From assembly GCA_041660045.1 (NCBI GenBank), contig JBAZXA010000014.1:26735-90734 (forward strand): a stretch of 64,000 bases of DNA. Direction: 5' to 3'. Below the pieces are notes generated by a model. That model had not been told where the DNA came from and did no database searches. It worked only from the letters and a program-made list of their open reading frames with translations. How positions within the stretch are numbered: the first letter of the stretch is position 1; every line of letters starts with the position of its first letter. Positions 44,411 through 52,238 of this stretch are shown here, one piece after another. Both the position numbers and the translations under genes were made by a program. This DNA comes from WM-3-3 sp041660045. Its GTDB lineage: Bacteria > Pseudomonadota > Gammaproteobacteria > Methylococcales > Methylomonadaceae.

Positions 44411-44661
44411 TTGGCCTTAGTCCCGGCAGCGGCAATGGCCTCGTTCATGGCTTCAATCGTAACAGGCTGATCGGTTTTTTTTACCATTCCCTTTAACCTG
44501 CTTATTGGAAGGGTGGCTGCCACCAATTCAAAGCGCCCTGAATCCACTTGAATGAACTCTACCCAATCACCTGTAGAAACTCCCAGCGCCGCCCTTACTG
44601 CAGCAGGAATGGTAATCTGGCCTTTACTGGTAATTGTCGATGCTGTCATCTTGACCTCCAC
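44407..44661 (-). CDS. AbrB/SpoVT-type antitoxin (VapB)
   Basis: An 84-residue protein with the swapped-hairpin AbrB domain: STITSKGQITIPAAVRAALG then VSTGDWVEFIQVD. The C-terminal tail would bind the toxin. It overlaps the vapC remnant by 4 bases. Upstream is an inverted repeat that may be its operator. It is intact while the toxin is not. Confidence 0.87.
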   Translation of the reverse strand: MEVKMTASTITSKGQITIPAAVRAALGVSTGDWVEFIQVDSGRFELVAATLPISRLKGMVKKTDQPVTIEAMNEAIAAAGTKAK

Positions 44662-44695
44662 ATTTTTAACATTTTAAGCAAATACTTCATTCACC

Positions 44696-44717
44696 TTCCT
44701 TACTTTAATGTAAGGAA
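44696..44717. promoter_or_regulatory. Inverted repeat upstream of the AbrB antitoxin
   Basis: TTCCTTAC (44696-44703) pairs with GTAAGGAA (44710-44717) around a 6-base spacer, 35 bases upstream of the antitoxin ATG. Position and symmetry fit an operator for autoregulation by the antitoxin. Confidence 0.5.
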
Positions 44718-44816
44718 ATTGAAATAACAAGTTGGTTGTCTACATGTAGGGCGTTACTGCAGACAAGTAGATACCGTCTTTTTCAATGCGGTTTTGGAAG
44801 ACCTGTCCCTGTCATT

Positions 44817-44867
44817 TCGATCACGCACCTGATCCAACAGCTTAGGGGGCGTATTTTGATTTTGCAT
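44817..44867 (-). pseudogene. intI: Truncated integron integrase gene (first 17 codons)
   Basis: From ATG 44867 on the minus strand the sequence reads MQNQNTPPKLLDQVRDR, matching the N-terminus of IntI integrases (PPKLLDQVRD). After the Arg codon at 44817 similarity stops and the frame runs into unrelated DNA with a stop 24 codons later. The direction is correct for an integron: intI points away from the cassette array that begins at 45 kb. The recombinase body is lost, so the array cannot be rearranged by its own enzyme. Confidence 0.7.
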
Positions 44868-45015
44868 AAAAAGGTTGCTATCAATAATATAGCATTGCTA
44901 GAATCAACTCTAACAAATTAAAAAGGTGGCATTATACACCGGTAATTCCAATGCTTTAAATTTGATATACACCTAAAAAGGTGTCTACTTAACGTTAGCC
45001 AATTTCAGGAGCCCT
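44868..45015. other. Presumed attI region and first cassette junction
   Basis: Lies between the intI remnant and the first cassette gene. GTTAGCC at 44994-45000 resembles the GTTRRRY crossover box just before the first cassette. A hairpin ACACCT-AAAA-AGGTGT lies at 44969-44984. The attI identity is inferred from position. Confidence 0.5.
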
Positions 45016-45531
45016 ATGCCACCCGAGGAAGTTAAACCGCCAATGGAGGTCAAAGACCTCTACAAGACATTGCTTGACACACGGAATCTGGAAATCAATC
45101 TGTTCTGGCAAAGATCAAACTACTTCTTGGTTCTCAATTCCGGTATCGCTTTTGGCTTCTTCAATCTCAAGGATGGAAAGTTCGCCGTCATCTTTGCGGT
45201 CATGGGTCTGCTTACTTCGCTACTGTGGTTTTGGGTTTGTCTTGGCGGCAAATTCTGGCAAACCCGATGGGAGCAACGCCTCCTTGAATTTGAGCGCGAG
45301 CACATGCCAGGTCTCGACTTCTTTGGCGCAAGCCCTGAGCGTATCCGCGCAGACGTAGAGAAGGGGCTTGCGTTTCATGAACTGCGTTGGACACAGCGCC
45401 TTATTTATAAGCTTGCGCTTAACAAGCCGTCAGTCAGCTACTCGATGATCCGGCTCTCTGCTCTGTTTGTCATCGGGTGGGTAGTGTTCATCGTCATTTC
45501 AATCGCGCTGGGCAGAAGTCCAATTGGCTAA
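45016..45531 (+). CDS. Cassette gene: three-span membrane protein of unknown function
   Basis: A 171-residue protein, first of the integron cassettes. Two adjacent membrane spans (about residues 36-72: YFLVLNSGIAFGFFNL and FAVIFAVMGLLTSLLWFWVC) and one at the C-terminus (SALFVIGWVVFIVISIALG) enclose a charged helical loop. The start EINLFWQRSNYFLVLNS resembles bacterial RipA-like or SLATT-like membrane effectors, but only loosely. Its TAA lies inside the 5' box of the following attC, the usual cassette layout. Confidence 0.72.
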   Translation: MPPEEVKPPMEVKDLYKTLLDTRNLEINLFWQRSNYFLVLNSGIAFGFFNLKDGKFAVIFAVMGLLTSLLWFWVCLGGKFWQTRWEQRLLEFEREHMPGLDFFGASPERIRADVEKGLAFHELRWTQRLIYKLALNKPSVSYSMIRLSALFVIGWVVFIVISIALGRSPIG

Positions 45532-45612
45532 CATGGCGCTCAACCTCGCTCCCTTCGGTCGCTGGACGCTGCGCGATAAAGCCGCGCAGCGCAGGTTAGC
45601 TTTACGTTGGGC
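45526..45612 (+). other. attC recombination site 1
   Basis: Starts with GGCTAAC (overlapping the stop of the first cassette gene) and ends with GTTGGGC. Inside, CGCTGCGCG and CGCGCAGCG form a long imperfect hairpin, as in attC sites. Length 87 bases. Confidence 0.78.
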
Positions 45613-45640
45613 ATCATCAATAAACTCTAAGGCATAGTAT

Positions 45641-46222
45641 ATGGATGTAAATATTAAACGGATAGATGGTGTTTGGACACTGGGGTATTCACTTGATAAG
45701 CATACAACAAGCAGCACTCCAATTGGCCACAACGAATATGGACACATGCAGTTTGACACGGTAAGACCTGAAGCCGGCGAAGCACTTTTTCAACTTAAGT
45801 ATCGTTCAGACTTCTCTCAAGTTTCACTAATTGCACAACAGATGAATGAATCTCTTGGTAAAATTTTTTCATCTTGTGGCTTGGTAATCCCGATGCCAGC
45901 TTCAATAATCAGAACTCGTCAACCAGTTACCGAAATTGCTAGAGAGCTAGCTACGCTAATGGGTATACCATGCTATGAAAATCTATTGGTAAAAACTAAC
46001 GCTACCCCTGCTATGAAGGATGCAGGTGCTAGAGAGGATAGAGTATCGACTCTAATGGGTGTATTTACTGTCTATGACGTACTCCCTTCTGGATTGTATG
46101 ATATTTTAATAGTCGATGATTTGTTTGATACTTGCTAATCTCTTGAAGCTGCTACAAATGTACTCAAAGGCTATAATAAAATACGGAACGTTTACGTTGC
46201 CACAGTAACTAGGAAGAGATAA
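45641..46222 (+). pseudogene. Cassette gene: phosphoribosyltransferase with nonsense codon
   Basis: A ComF/PRTase-type protein of 193 codons whose codon 166 is TAA (46136-46138). Before it stands the PRPP-binding motif DILIVDDLFDTC; after it the frame continues SLEAATNVLKGYNK to a TAA at 46220-46222, overlapping the next ATG. The motif normally reads DDLFDTG-x-S, so the glycine is also lost (Cys). The truncated 165-residue product would lack the PRPP loop. It is coupled to the SLOG-type gene downstream. Confidence 0.72.
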
Positions 46223-46776
46223 TGCACAAAGTATTCATATCTGGCTCAATGAAAATAAAGAAGTTAGACCCAAATATTCTAGCCAGAATCAATAACATAG
46301 TTGATTCAAACTACCAAGTGATAGTGGGTGATGCAGATGGTGTCGACAGTTCCATTCAAAAATACCTAGAATCAAAACAGACTAAATCGGTTGTTGTATA
46401 TTGTTCTGGTGAAAAACCTCGAAACAATATTGGTCAGTGGCTAACCGAAAAAATACACACAACCGTTACACCTGGAACTAGAGCTTTTTTCACTGCCAAA
46501 GATATTAGAATGGCAGAAGACTGTGATTATGGCTTGATGGTCTGGGATACACAAAGTACAGGTACGCTTAGTAACGCCTTAGAGCTTTTAAAGAGAAAAA
46601 AAATATCTCTTGTTTATATAAATAAGACCAAAGAATTTTTAAAAGTAAAAGAAGCATCAGATTTAGAAAAGCTGGTTTCATATATGACCAACTCCGCTTT
46701 TATCAAAGCAGATAAGAAGCTTAATCTTAGAGTCAAAATTGAATCTTTTAAAAATGAACAAAGCAGCCTTTTTTAA
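46222..46776 (+). CDS. Cassette gene: SLOG-superfamily nucleotide-binding protein
   Basis: A 184-residue Rossmann-like protein: MHKVFISGSM at the first strand, VIVGDADGVDSSIQKYLESK the characteristic SLOG/DprA-like G-x-A-x-GVD loop, and DYGLMVWDTQSTGTLSNALE the second phosphate-binding region. SLOG proteins bind nucleotide-derived ligands and occur in conflict systems. It overlaps the upstream PRTase stop, so the two form one cassette. Paired PRTase-SLOG genes suggest a shared nucleotide ligand. Confidence 0.78.
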   Translation: MHKVFISGSMKIKKLDPNILARINNIVDSNYQVIVGDADGVDSSIQKYLESKQTKSVVVYCSGEKPRNNIGQWLTEKIHTTVTPGTRAFFTAKDIRMAEDCDYGLMVWDTQSTGTLSNALELLKRKKISLVYINKTKEFLKVKEASDLEKLVSYMTNSAFIKADKKLNLRVKIESFKNEQSSLF

Positions 46777-46781
46777 AAAAC

Positions 46782-46810
46782 GCCCAACAAGTCGGTCAAA
46801 GGGAGTCCAC
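46782..46810 (+). other. Partial attC site 2
   Basis: GCCCAAC (46782-46788) begins an attC-type sequence (AACAAGTCGGTCAAAGGGA) just after the SLOG gene stop, but the matching 3' half with GTTRRRY is missing; the next gene starts at 46811. A deletion has probably fused two cassettes. Confidence 0.55.
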
Positions 46811-47197
46811 ATGAAAAAGTTACGCATCAAAATTCTCATCGCATTTTTCGCTTTGGTTATTTCGCCCTTTGCAATTGCGGAGCAAAAACTCGACATCGTG
46901 CAAATCATGGGGCAATTCGTCCAAGCCAATCACGCCGCGAGCAAATGTATCAAACCTGATCAAAAAACACTTTCAAATTTCCTTTCAAATTTCAGGGTAG
47001 TGACTGTCCGCGCAGTAGAAGAATTGAAGAAACAAAACCCCGGACAATCCGACCAACAGATTGTCGATGGTTTGAAACAACGTACCGGCGTTGTAGAAAA
47101 AATGATTGATGACACAATTCGCGCCAACAGTTGTAGTGACTCAAGAATTCAAGACCTTCTCAAGCGTTTTGAAATACAGGCAAATCTAAAGCTATGA
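46811..47197 (+). CDS. Cassette gene: exported helical protein
   Basis: A 128-residue protein from ATG 46811 (GGGAG ribosome site; the longer frame from 46739 starts inside the SLOG gene). Signal peptide MKKLRIKILIAFFALVISPF cleaved near AIAEQK. The mature part is helical with two cysteines (SKCIKP and ANSCSD). No family recognised. Followed 8 bases later by a complete attC. Confidence 0.7.
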   Translation: MKKLRIKILIAFFALVISPFAIAEQKLDIVQIMGQFVQANHAASKCIKPDQKTLSNFLSNFRVVTVRAVEELKKQNPGQSDQQIVDGLKQRTGVVEKMIDDTIRANSCSDSRIQDLLKRFEIQANLKL

Positions 47198-47204
47198 GCG
47201 CTAT

Positions 47205-47267
47205 GGCTAACCCTACGTTCGAGGTGACTGCGCAAAAGCAGCGCAGCACCTCAACTCCACGTTAGGC
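47205..47267 (+). other. attC recombination site 3
   Basis: GGCTAAC at 47205-47211 and GTTAGGC at 47261-47267 bound 63 bases whose inner parts (GAGGTGACTGCGC and GCGCAGCACCTC) pair as a hairpin with extra bases on one arm. This is the textbook attC layout. Confidence 0.85.
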
Positions 47268-47314
47268 ATCGCAATTGCACGCCTCACAGTAACGCAACCG
47301 AGACAACACAACTC

Positions 47315-47920
47315 ATGACATCTGCGATCTTTGGACTGATTGGCGTACTACTAGGGTCAATCCTTGCCGGAGCCAAAGAATGGTGGTTCCAGCGGAGGAA
47401 CAACTCCAAAGATGCCGCCTACCTCGCTGTACAGGTTGTAGGTCTTCTCGATCGGTATGTACTTTCTTGTTCGTCAGTTGCTGAAGACAACGGCCTGAAC
47501 CGAGGCGAGCCCGACGAACGAGGCTGCCGAACTACGCAAACCGAACCGCTGCAGTTCCGCCCCGACTCTTTAAAAGTGGAGTGGCGCTCCATCCCAGTCG
47601 ACCTCATGTACGACATCCTAGACTTGCCATACAAAGCTTTGGTGGCAGAGGAAATGGTCGCGGCAGCTGGTGCAAATTCCGACCCGCCAGACTACGAAGA
47701 TTTCTTTGAGGAAAGACAGCTTCAGTACGCTCGCCTGGGGTTGTTGGCCGCACAGCTTGCAAGTCGGCTGCGTGCTCACGTAGGTCTACCGGTACGAAGT
47801 GTTTGTGACTGGAATCCTCTTGACTTCATGGAGAGAAGACAAAGCAAGATTGAATCTATGAGGGCGGAACGCGCCAAGCGCTGGAAGCTCCAGATTCCCA
47901 GCACGCCCAGCGATGCCTAA
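47315..47920 (+). CDS. Cassette gene: membrane-anchored protein of unknown function
   Basis: A 201-residue protein with one N-terminal membrane span (AIFGLIGVLLGSILAGAKEW) and a cytoplasmic, mostly helical, acidic then basic body (ending QSKIESMRAERAKRWKLQ). No family recognised. Base composition is more GC-rich than its neighbours, in line with independent cassette origin. Its stop lies in the next attC. Confidence 0.7.
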   Translation: MTSAIFGLIGVLLGSILAGAKEWWFQRRNNSKDAAYLAVQVVGLLDRYVLSCSSVAEDNGLNRGEPDERGCRTTQTEPLQFRPDSLKVEWRSIPVDLMYDILDLPYKALVAEEMVAAAGANSDPPDYEDFFEERQLQYARLGLLAAQLASRLRAHVGLPVRSVCDWNPLDFMERRQSKIESMRAERAKRWKLQIPSTPSDA

Positions 47921-47983
47921 CCCTTCAATCGAGAGGACGTGCCCCGGCAAGCCGGGTCACGCCTCTCATCTCAAACGTTATGC
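47915..47983 (+). other. attC recombination site 4
   Basis: GCCTAAC at 47915-47921 and GTTATGC at 47977-47983 flank a hairpin (GAGAGGACGTGCCCCGGC and GCCGGGTCACGCCTCTC). GTTATGC is a known relaxed form of the GTTRRRY box. Confidence 0.82.
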
Positions 47984-47998
47984 CTATGAGATTCTCGA

Positions 47999-48490
47999 AT
48001 GATTATCCTTGACCAAGCAGTTCTCTTAGCGGGCTATTTACTTGCACACTCCGCATTAAATCTTTCTTACATAAATGAGGTTAAAGTCTTAACCCCATTT
48101 TCAATATGCCTTAAAAACGGACAGCTGCAATCAAAGTTTCACAAAGGAACGAATCAGGCTGAAGCTGTCGCTTTGGCGAAGGATGAGCTTAAATTAAACC
48201 AATCAAAATGCGATGCTTGGGCATTTGCTAGAGAAGGGACGCTGGAAGAGAATGGAAGGTTAACTAATACATTGTCAGTATCATCATGGTCTGCAGGCAT
48301 GCAAGAGCCAATTGTATTGGTTCAACGGTTTGAACGTGAGCCAAAATTTAAGCTAATTAACGACCCAATAATCGGAGTTGATGGAGCTATTGCAATAAAT
48401 AGTGAACAATCAAAAAATATACTTTCATTATTATACAAAGGCATATCACAGCATGAAGATGGAGGTCTTTTATGGAGCTCATGGCATTAA
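47999..48490 (+). CDS. Cassette gene: hypothetical protein
   Basis: A 163-residue soluble protein beginning 16 bases after attC 4. It contains a central strand-rich part (WAFAREGTLEENGRLTNTLS, PIVLVQRFEREPKFKLIND) and no cysteine cluster or catalytic motif I recognise. Lower GC than the preceding cassette. Function unknown. Confidence 0.65.
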   Translation: MIILDQAVLLAGYLLAHSALNLSYINEVKVLTPFSICLKNGQLQSKFHKGTNQAEAVALAKDELKLNQSKCDAWAFAREGTLEENGRLTNTLSVSSWSAGMQEPIVLVQRFEREPKFKLINDPIIGVDGAIAINSEQSKNILSLLYKGISQHEDGGLLWSSWH

Positions 48491-48494
48491 TTCG

Positions 48495-48552
48495 GCATAA
48501 CCCATCATTCAAGCGGGACGCCTAACGGCACCCCTTAATTAAAACGTTAGAT
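48495..48552 (+). other. attC recombination site 5
   Basis: GCATAAC at 48495-48501 and GTTAGAT at 48546-48552 bound 58 bases including TTCAAGCGGGACGCC and GGCACCCCTTAATT, which resembles the common short attC consensus. Confidence 0.75.
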
Positions 48553-48557
48553 CTCTT

Positions 48558-49190
48558 ATGAAATCATCAGTCCCTCAGAGTTGCTTAAAAACAAAAGTTT
48601 TCATCGCAGCTTGTTTAGCCTCTTTTGTTTTGCTCTTTGTCAATGTATTTCAATGGCCGCTAACAGATATATTGACTCCATTTCTAATGTTGCCCTTGTT
48701 TGGATTTGTATTTTTCATCATGTTATTAGTCATGTTGTGGTCGGTTGTCCATGCCTATAAACAACGAAAATCGGGGCGACATGCACTACTTCCATTGTCT
48801 ATTTGCATCGCAGCTATTTTGGCTACGATATATGTTCCATTTACACGCATTTGGATAACGGCAGACTTTTATCTCAAGAAAGAAGAGCGAGAAGAAGTTG
48901 TTGCAAAAATTTTATCGGGTCAGCTACTTCCAAATGTTTCTTATAATTCGAAAATTATCACCCTTCCTAAAGGAACAAGCTTATCAAATGGAGGTAATAT
49001 AGTTATTGAGCGTGTGAACAATGAAGAACCCTATGTTTTCTTCTTCACATTCAGAGGGATTCTCGATAATTATTCTGGTTTCCTTTGGGTTCCAAAGAAT
49101 GGCGAGGCTAGCAAATTTCAGGATGCTGGAGAAACTGGTACAGAAATATCCCCATTCGGCGGCAACTGGTTTTTCATTGGACATCGCTAA
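48558..49190 (+). CDS. Cassette gene: three-span membrane protein
   Basis: A 210-residue protein with three N-terminal spans (VFIAACLASFVLLFVNVF, FLMLPLFGFVFFIMLLVMLW and LLPLSICIAAILATIYV) and a soluble C-terminal domain of about 100 residues facing the other side. No family recognised. It begins 6 bases after attC 5 and is followed by a partial attC; last gene of the array. Confidence 0.7.
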   Translation: MKSSVPQSCLKTKVFIAACLASFVLLFVNVFQWPLTDILTPFLMLPLFGFVFFIMLLVMLWSVVHAYKQRKSGRHALLPLSICIAAILATIYVPFTRIWITADFYLKKEEREEVVAKILSGQLLPNVSYNSKIITLPKGTSLSNGGNIVIERVNNEEPYVFFFTFRGILDNYSGFLWVPKNGEASKFQDAGETGTEISPFGGNWFFIGHR

Positions 49191-49195
49191 ATGAG

Positions 49196-49225
49196 GGCTA
49201 ACATTATGCTCAAGCGGGACGCGCC
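49196..49225 (+). other. Partial attC site 6, right end of the array
   Basis: GGCTAAC (49196-49202) then ATTATGCTCAAGCGGGACGC is the left half of an attC; no right half with GTTRRRY follows before unrelated sequence. The array was probably cut here by a rearrangement. Confidence 0.6.
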
Positions 49226-49393
49226 TTTTCGTGGCGGTTTTGAAGTTTTGATGTTTTTCCAGCTTCGGCGGCTTCGCCAATCTTCCGAATATCAAAGGGG
49301 CCAGACCGATTGAACCAGGCCTTAACCTGACTATTCGCCAGTTACCCTACCTAAATACTGTAACTTTTAATAACCTTTCTAAGGCTTAACAAC

Positions 49394-50479
49394 CTACTCA
49401 AATAAGGCGACGGCTTTAATTTGCGCCCATAACACCATGCCTATGCTTAAATTTAAATGCTGTAATGAGCGGCGGGTGATGCGCGCCAGTAGAGGCGTGC
49501 CGGCGACATCTAGGCGCACGAGTATGTTGGCGGGGTTGTCGGTGGCGGCTATAGCGATTACTTGGGCGGAAAATATGTTAAGGATGCTGCTGTGCAGTTG
49601 CCGTTCCAAATTTAAGCTGACGTCACGCGCGTGGATGCGGCAACGCATACGCCGCCCGATGGCTTGGGGCTGGCGGCTAACATAAATGCTACCGCCGCTA
49701 AAATCTAAGCGGCTTAAATGGTCTTCTTCCTCATGGCCGCCCAAAATGGTTTGTATTACCACGCCAGCATCATCAGCAAAGGCTGGGGGCAAGTCAATAC
49801 GTGCCAGGGTTTCTTGCAAAGGCCCCGAAGCGACAATATTACCATCAGCCAATAATACCAGATGGTCCGCCAAACGCGCGACTTCATCTGGGGCGTGGCT
49901 AACATACAGCATAGGGATATCTAGCTGCTCATGCAGGCGTTCCAAAAACGGCAATATTTCTGCTTTACGCTTTAAATCCAAGGCGGCTAAGGGTTCATCA
50001 AACAGCAACAAGCGGGGTTGGGATAGTAAAGCCCTTGCAATGGCTATGCGTTGGCGCTCGCCACCTGACAAATGGCCTGGCTGGCGATCTAACAAGGGCT
50101 TAATGTCCAACCACTCTACAACTTGGTCAAAGCCTATGCCAGACTTATGCTGCGCGCGCTTTAACCCGTAATTTAAATTTTGCCGCACGGACAAATGCGC
50201 AAATAAGCTGGCTTCTTGAAATACATAGCCTAACGCACGTTGGTGGGTTGGTAAAAAAATGCCGTTGGCATCATCCTGCCATACTTCGCCATTGATGGCC
50301 AAATAGCCATTAGGGATATGTTCTAAACCGGCAATCGCCCTTAGGCAAGAGGTTTTGCCCGAGCCCGATTGGCCAAACAAGGCGCTGATGCCATGCCCGG
50401 GTAGGTTAAGGTCAACCGCCAGATTAAAGCCTGGGTAGCTGATATTAAAACGCGCTTTTAAGCAGTTTTCAGCACTCAT
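49394..50479 (-). CDS. modC: Molybdate ABC transporter ATP-binding protein ModC
   Basis: A 361-residue ABC ATPase: Walker A GQSGSGKTS, signature LSGGERQRIAIARALLSQP, Walker B LLLFDEPLAALD, then a C-terminal molybdate-binding (TOBE/MOP) domain (GRRMRCRIHARDVSLNLERQ). The MOP domain separates it from other ABC ATPases. It overlaps modB by ATGA. It would import molybdate for enzymes such as nitrate reductase or formate dehydrogenase. Confidence 0.93.
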   Translation of the reverse strand: MSAENCLKARFNISYPGFNLAVDLNLPGHGISALFGQSGSGKTSCLRAIAGLEHIPNGYLAINGEVWQDDANGIFLPTHQRALGYVFQEASLFAHLSVRQNLNYGLKRAQHKSGIGFDQVVEWLDIKPLLDRQPGHLSGGERQRIAIARALLSQPRLLLFDEPLAALDLKRKAEILPFLERLHEQLDIPMLYVSHAPDEVARLADHLVLLADGNIVASGPLQETLARIDLPPAFADDAGVVIQTILGGHEEEDHLSRLDFSGGSIYVSRQPQAIGRRMRCRIHARDVSLNLERQLHSSILNIFSAQVIAIAATDNPANILVRLDVAGTPLLARITRRSLQHLNLSIGMVLWAQIKAVALFE

Positions 50480-51150
50480 TTTTTAATTACCGATGAATTA
50501 AACGCGTACAAACATAGCAAGACGCAAAACGAAAACACCAGCAAGCCACCAGCTAAGGTATGTGCCTCGGTATATTCCAAAGCTTCCACATGGTTGTAGA
50601 TTTGTACAGATACAACCCGGGTTTGCCCAGGAATATTACCGCCAACCATTAGCACGACACCAAACTCGCCGACGGTATGGGCAAAACCTAATACCGTGGC
50701 GGTGATAAAGCCAGGCCGGGCTAACGGCACAACAACACTAAAAAAACGGTCTAGCGGGCTGGCACGCAAGGTTGCCGCCACTTCCAGCGGGCGCTCACCT
50801 ATGCTGGAAAACGCGGTTTGTAAGGGTTGCACCACGAAGGGTAAAGAATACAAAACCGAGGCAACAACTAAACCCGTAAACGTAAAGGGCAAAGTGCCCC
50901 AGCCCAATTGTGCCGTTAAGTGGCCAATCATGCCCGCCGGCCCCATCAACACCAGCAGGTAAAAGCCTAATACGCTAGGTGGTAACACTAGCGGCAAAGC
51001 CACCACTGCATTAACTATACCTTTCCAACGCGATGGTGTGCGCACTAACCACCACGCGATAGGGGTGCCTAAGATTAATAACAAGACTGTCGATAAGCTG
51101 GCAACTTTTAAAGTTAGCAGCAGTGCAGCAAAATCGGCCTCAGATAACAT
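50476..51150 (-). CDS. modB: Molybdate ABC transporter permease ModB
   Basis: A 224-residue permease with about five membrane spans and the binding-protein-dependent transport motif EVAATLRASPLDRFFSVVVP (EAA loop). PLVLPPSVLGFYLLVLMG is typical of ModB. The binding protein gene modA is not next to it: the next gene upstream is mxaL. Substrate specificity rests on the partner ModC. Confidence 0.92.
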   Translation of the reverse strand: MLSEADFAALLLTLKVASLSTVLLLILGTPIAWWLVRTPSRWKGIVNAVVALPLVLPPSVLGFYLLVLMGPAGMIGHLTAQLGWGTLPFTFTGLVVASVLYSLPFVVQPLQTAFSSIGERPLEVAATLRASPLDRFFSVVVPLARPGFITATVLGFAHTVGEFGVVLMVGGNIPGQTRVVSVQIYNHVEALEYTEAHTLAGGLLVFSFCVLLCLYAFNSSVIKK

Positions 51151-51260
51151 CGGTCTGGTGGTGGCTCCATAAAAATTAACCCTGCGCAGACGCTAAACAA
51201 CGGCCTACGGCTTAAACGTTTTTAATTATACGCTTTTAGCGGGCTAGAGCGGTTTAGAGC

Positions 51261-52238
51261 TTAACGTTTTCTGGCCCAAGAGCGCGGCTTAAGCGCTAGC
51301 GCCAATTGCCTAAACGGCAGATAAATTAATAGCACAGCAACTAAAGCCAGGATTGCAGGCTTCCAGCGCACATCGACAGCCAACGTTTTAGTAATGGCAA
51401 AAGCGGGTTGTTGCAAACTTTTTAACAGCCCATCAACATCGGTTAAACGATGATATTGCAAACCCGCTGCTGCGCTTAATTGTTGCAAATAGGCTTCATG
51501 TAAGCTGGCCAAGTGTTCGTTGCCCGTCACCGCCTCGCTACCGAAGGGCGCATTGCGGGCATCATAACCTTTAATAGCCTCCGGATTAAGGTCCGATTCC
51601 CCAAAAGTGGAACGTTGCGGCACATCATCTGGCTGGTAATTGCCAACAGCAACACCTTTGTTGTTAAACTTTGGAATGGGCACTAGCGCTAAGTCGCCGG
51701 CACCAATAACGATACCTTTGTGCTTGTTTTTAACGCCAGCAAAATCAATTTGATATTTCGGGTTAACCGGCGGTGCTTCTTGCCCATCGGTGATAAACAC
51801 CAAGGCGGCATCGCTCTTAGGCAACATGTCTAAAGTCTTGTGTAAGCCACTGGCAATACGGCTATCCGCGGCCCAGGCCATCCGCCAATCCAAGTTTTTA
51901 AGGGTGGCCGCAATTTCTGTATAGCCTGAACACACCTCTATAGGCTCAAATAATAAGGTTGCGCGCCTTTCCGTAAACACACCTAAGCCTAATTTAGATT
52001 GGCATGGCAATGCCCCTGCCAAGGCCACCAAGCTTTGCTTAATATAGTCTAGTCGACTGATGCGCTGGCCATCGAGGGTATAATCCATAGCGTTCATGCT
52101 ACGGGTTATATCGACCACAACAAGCAGCTTGTAAATGGCTAGCGGTTGGCGCTCTATGGGCTTGCTTAACACATAGAGCATTAACGCCAAGGCAATACTA
52201 AGACACCAAAACCGGTAATCTTTGTCTACCCGCGGCAT
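51261..52238 (-). CDS. mxaL: Methanol dehydrogenase maturation protein MxaL (vWA domain)
   Basis: A 325-residue protein with an N-terminal span and a von Willebrand A domain: VVDITRSMNAMDY is the metal-ion site (D-x-T-x-S variant of DxSxS) and FITDGQEAPP a later motif. A C-terminal span (ILALVAVLLIYLPFRQLAL) anchors it. Its TAATG start overlaps the mxaK stop. In methylotrophs MxaL is needed for calcium insertion into methanol dehydrogenase. Last gene of the mxaR-to-mxaL run. Confidence 0.87.
   Translation of the reverse strand: MPRVDKDYRFWCLSIALALMLYVLSKPIERQPLAIYKLLVVVDITRSMNAMDYTLDGQRISRLDYIKQSLVALAGALPCQSKLGLGVFTERRATLLFEPIEVCSGYTEIAATLKNLDWRMAWAADSRIASGLHKTLDMLPKSDAALVFITDGQEAPPVNPKYQIDFAGVKNKHKGIVIGAGDLALVPIPKFNNKGVAVGNYQPDDVPQRSTFGESDLNPEAIKGYDARNAPFGSEAVTGNEHLASLHEAYLQQLSAAAGLQYHRLTDVDGLLKSLQQPAFAITKTLAVDVRWKPAILALVAVLLIYLPFRQLALALKPRSWARKR

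Noticed and set aside
43190..49310. Shared word GGCCAGACC near 43192 and 49301
   Set aside because: Nine bases only, without a surrounding repeat; not enough to call a mobile element.
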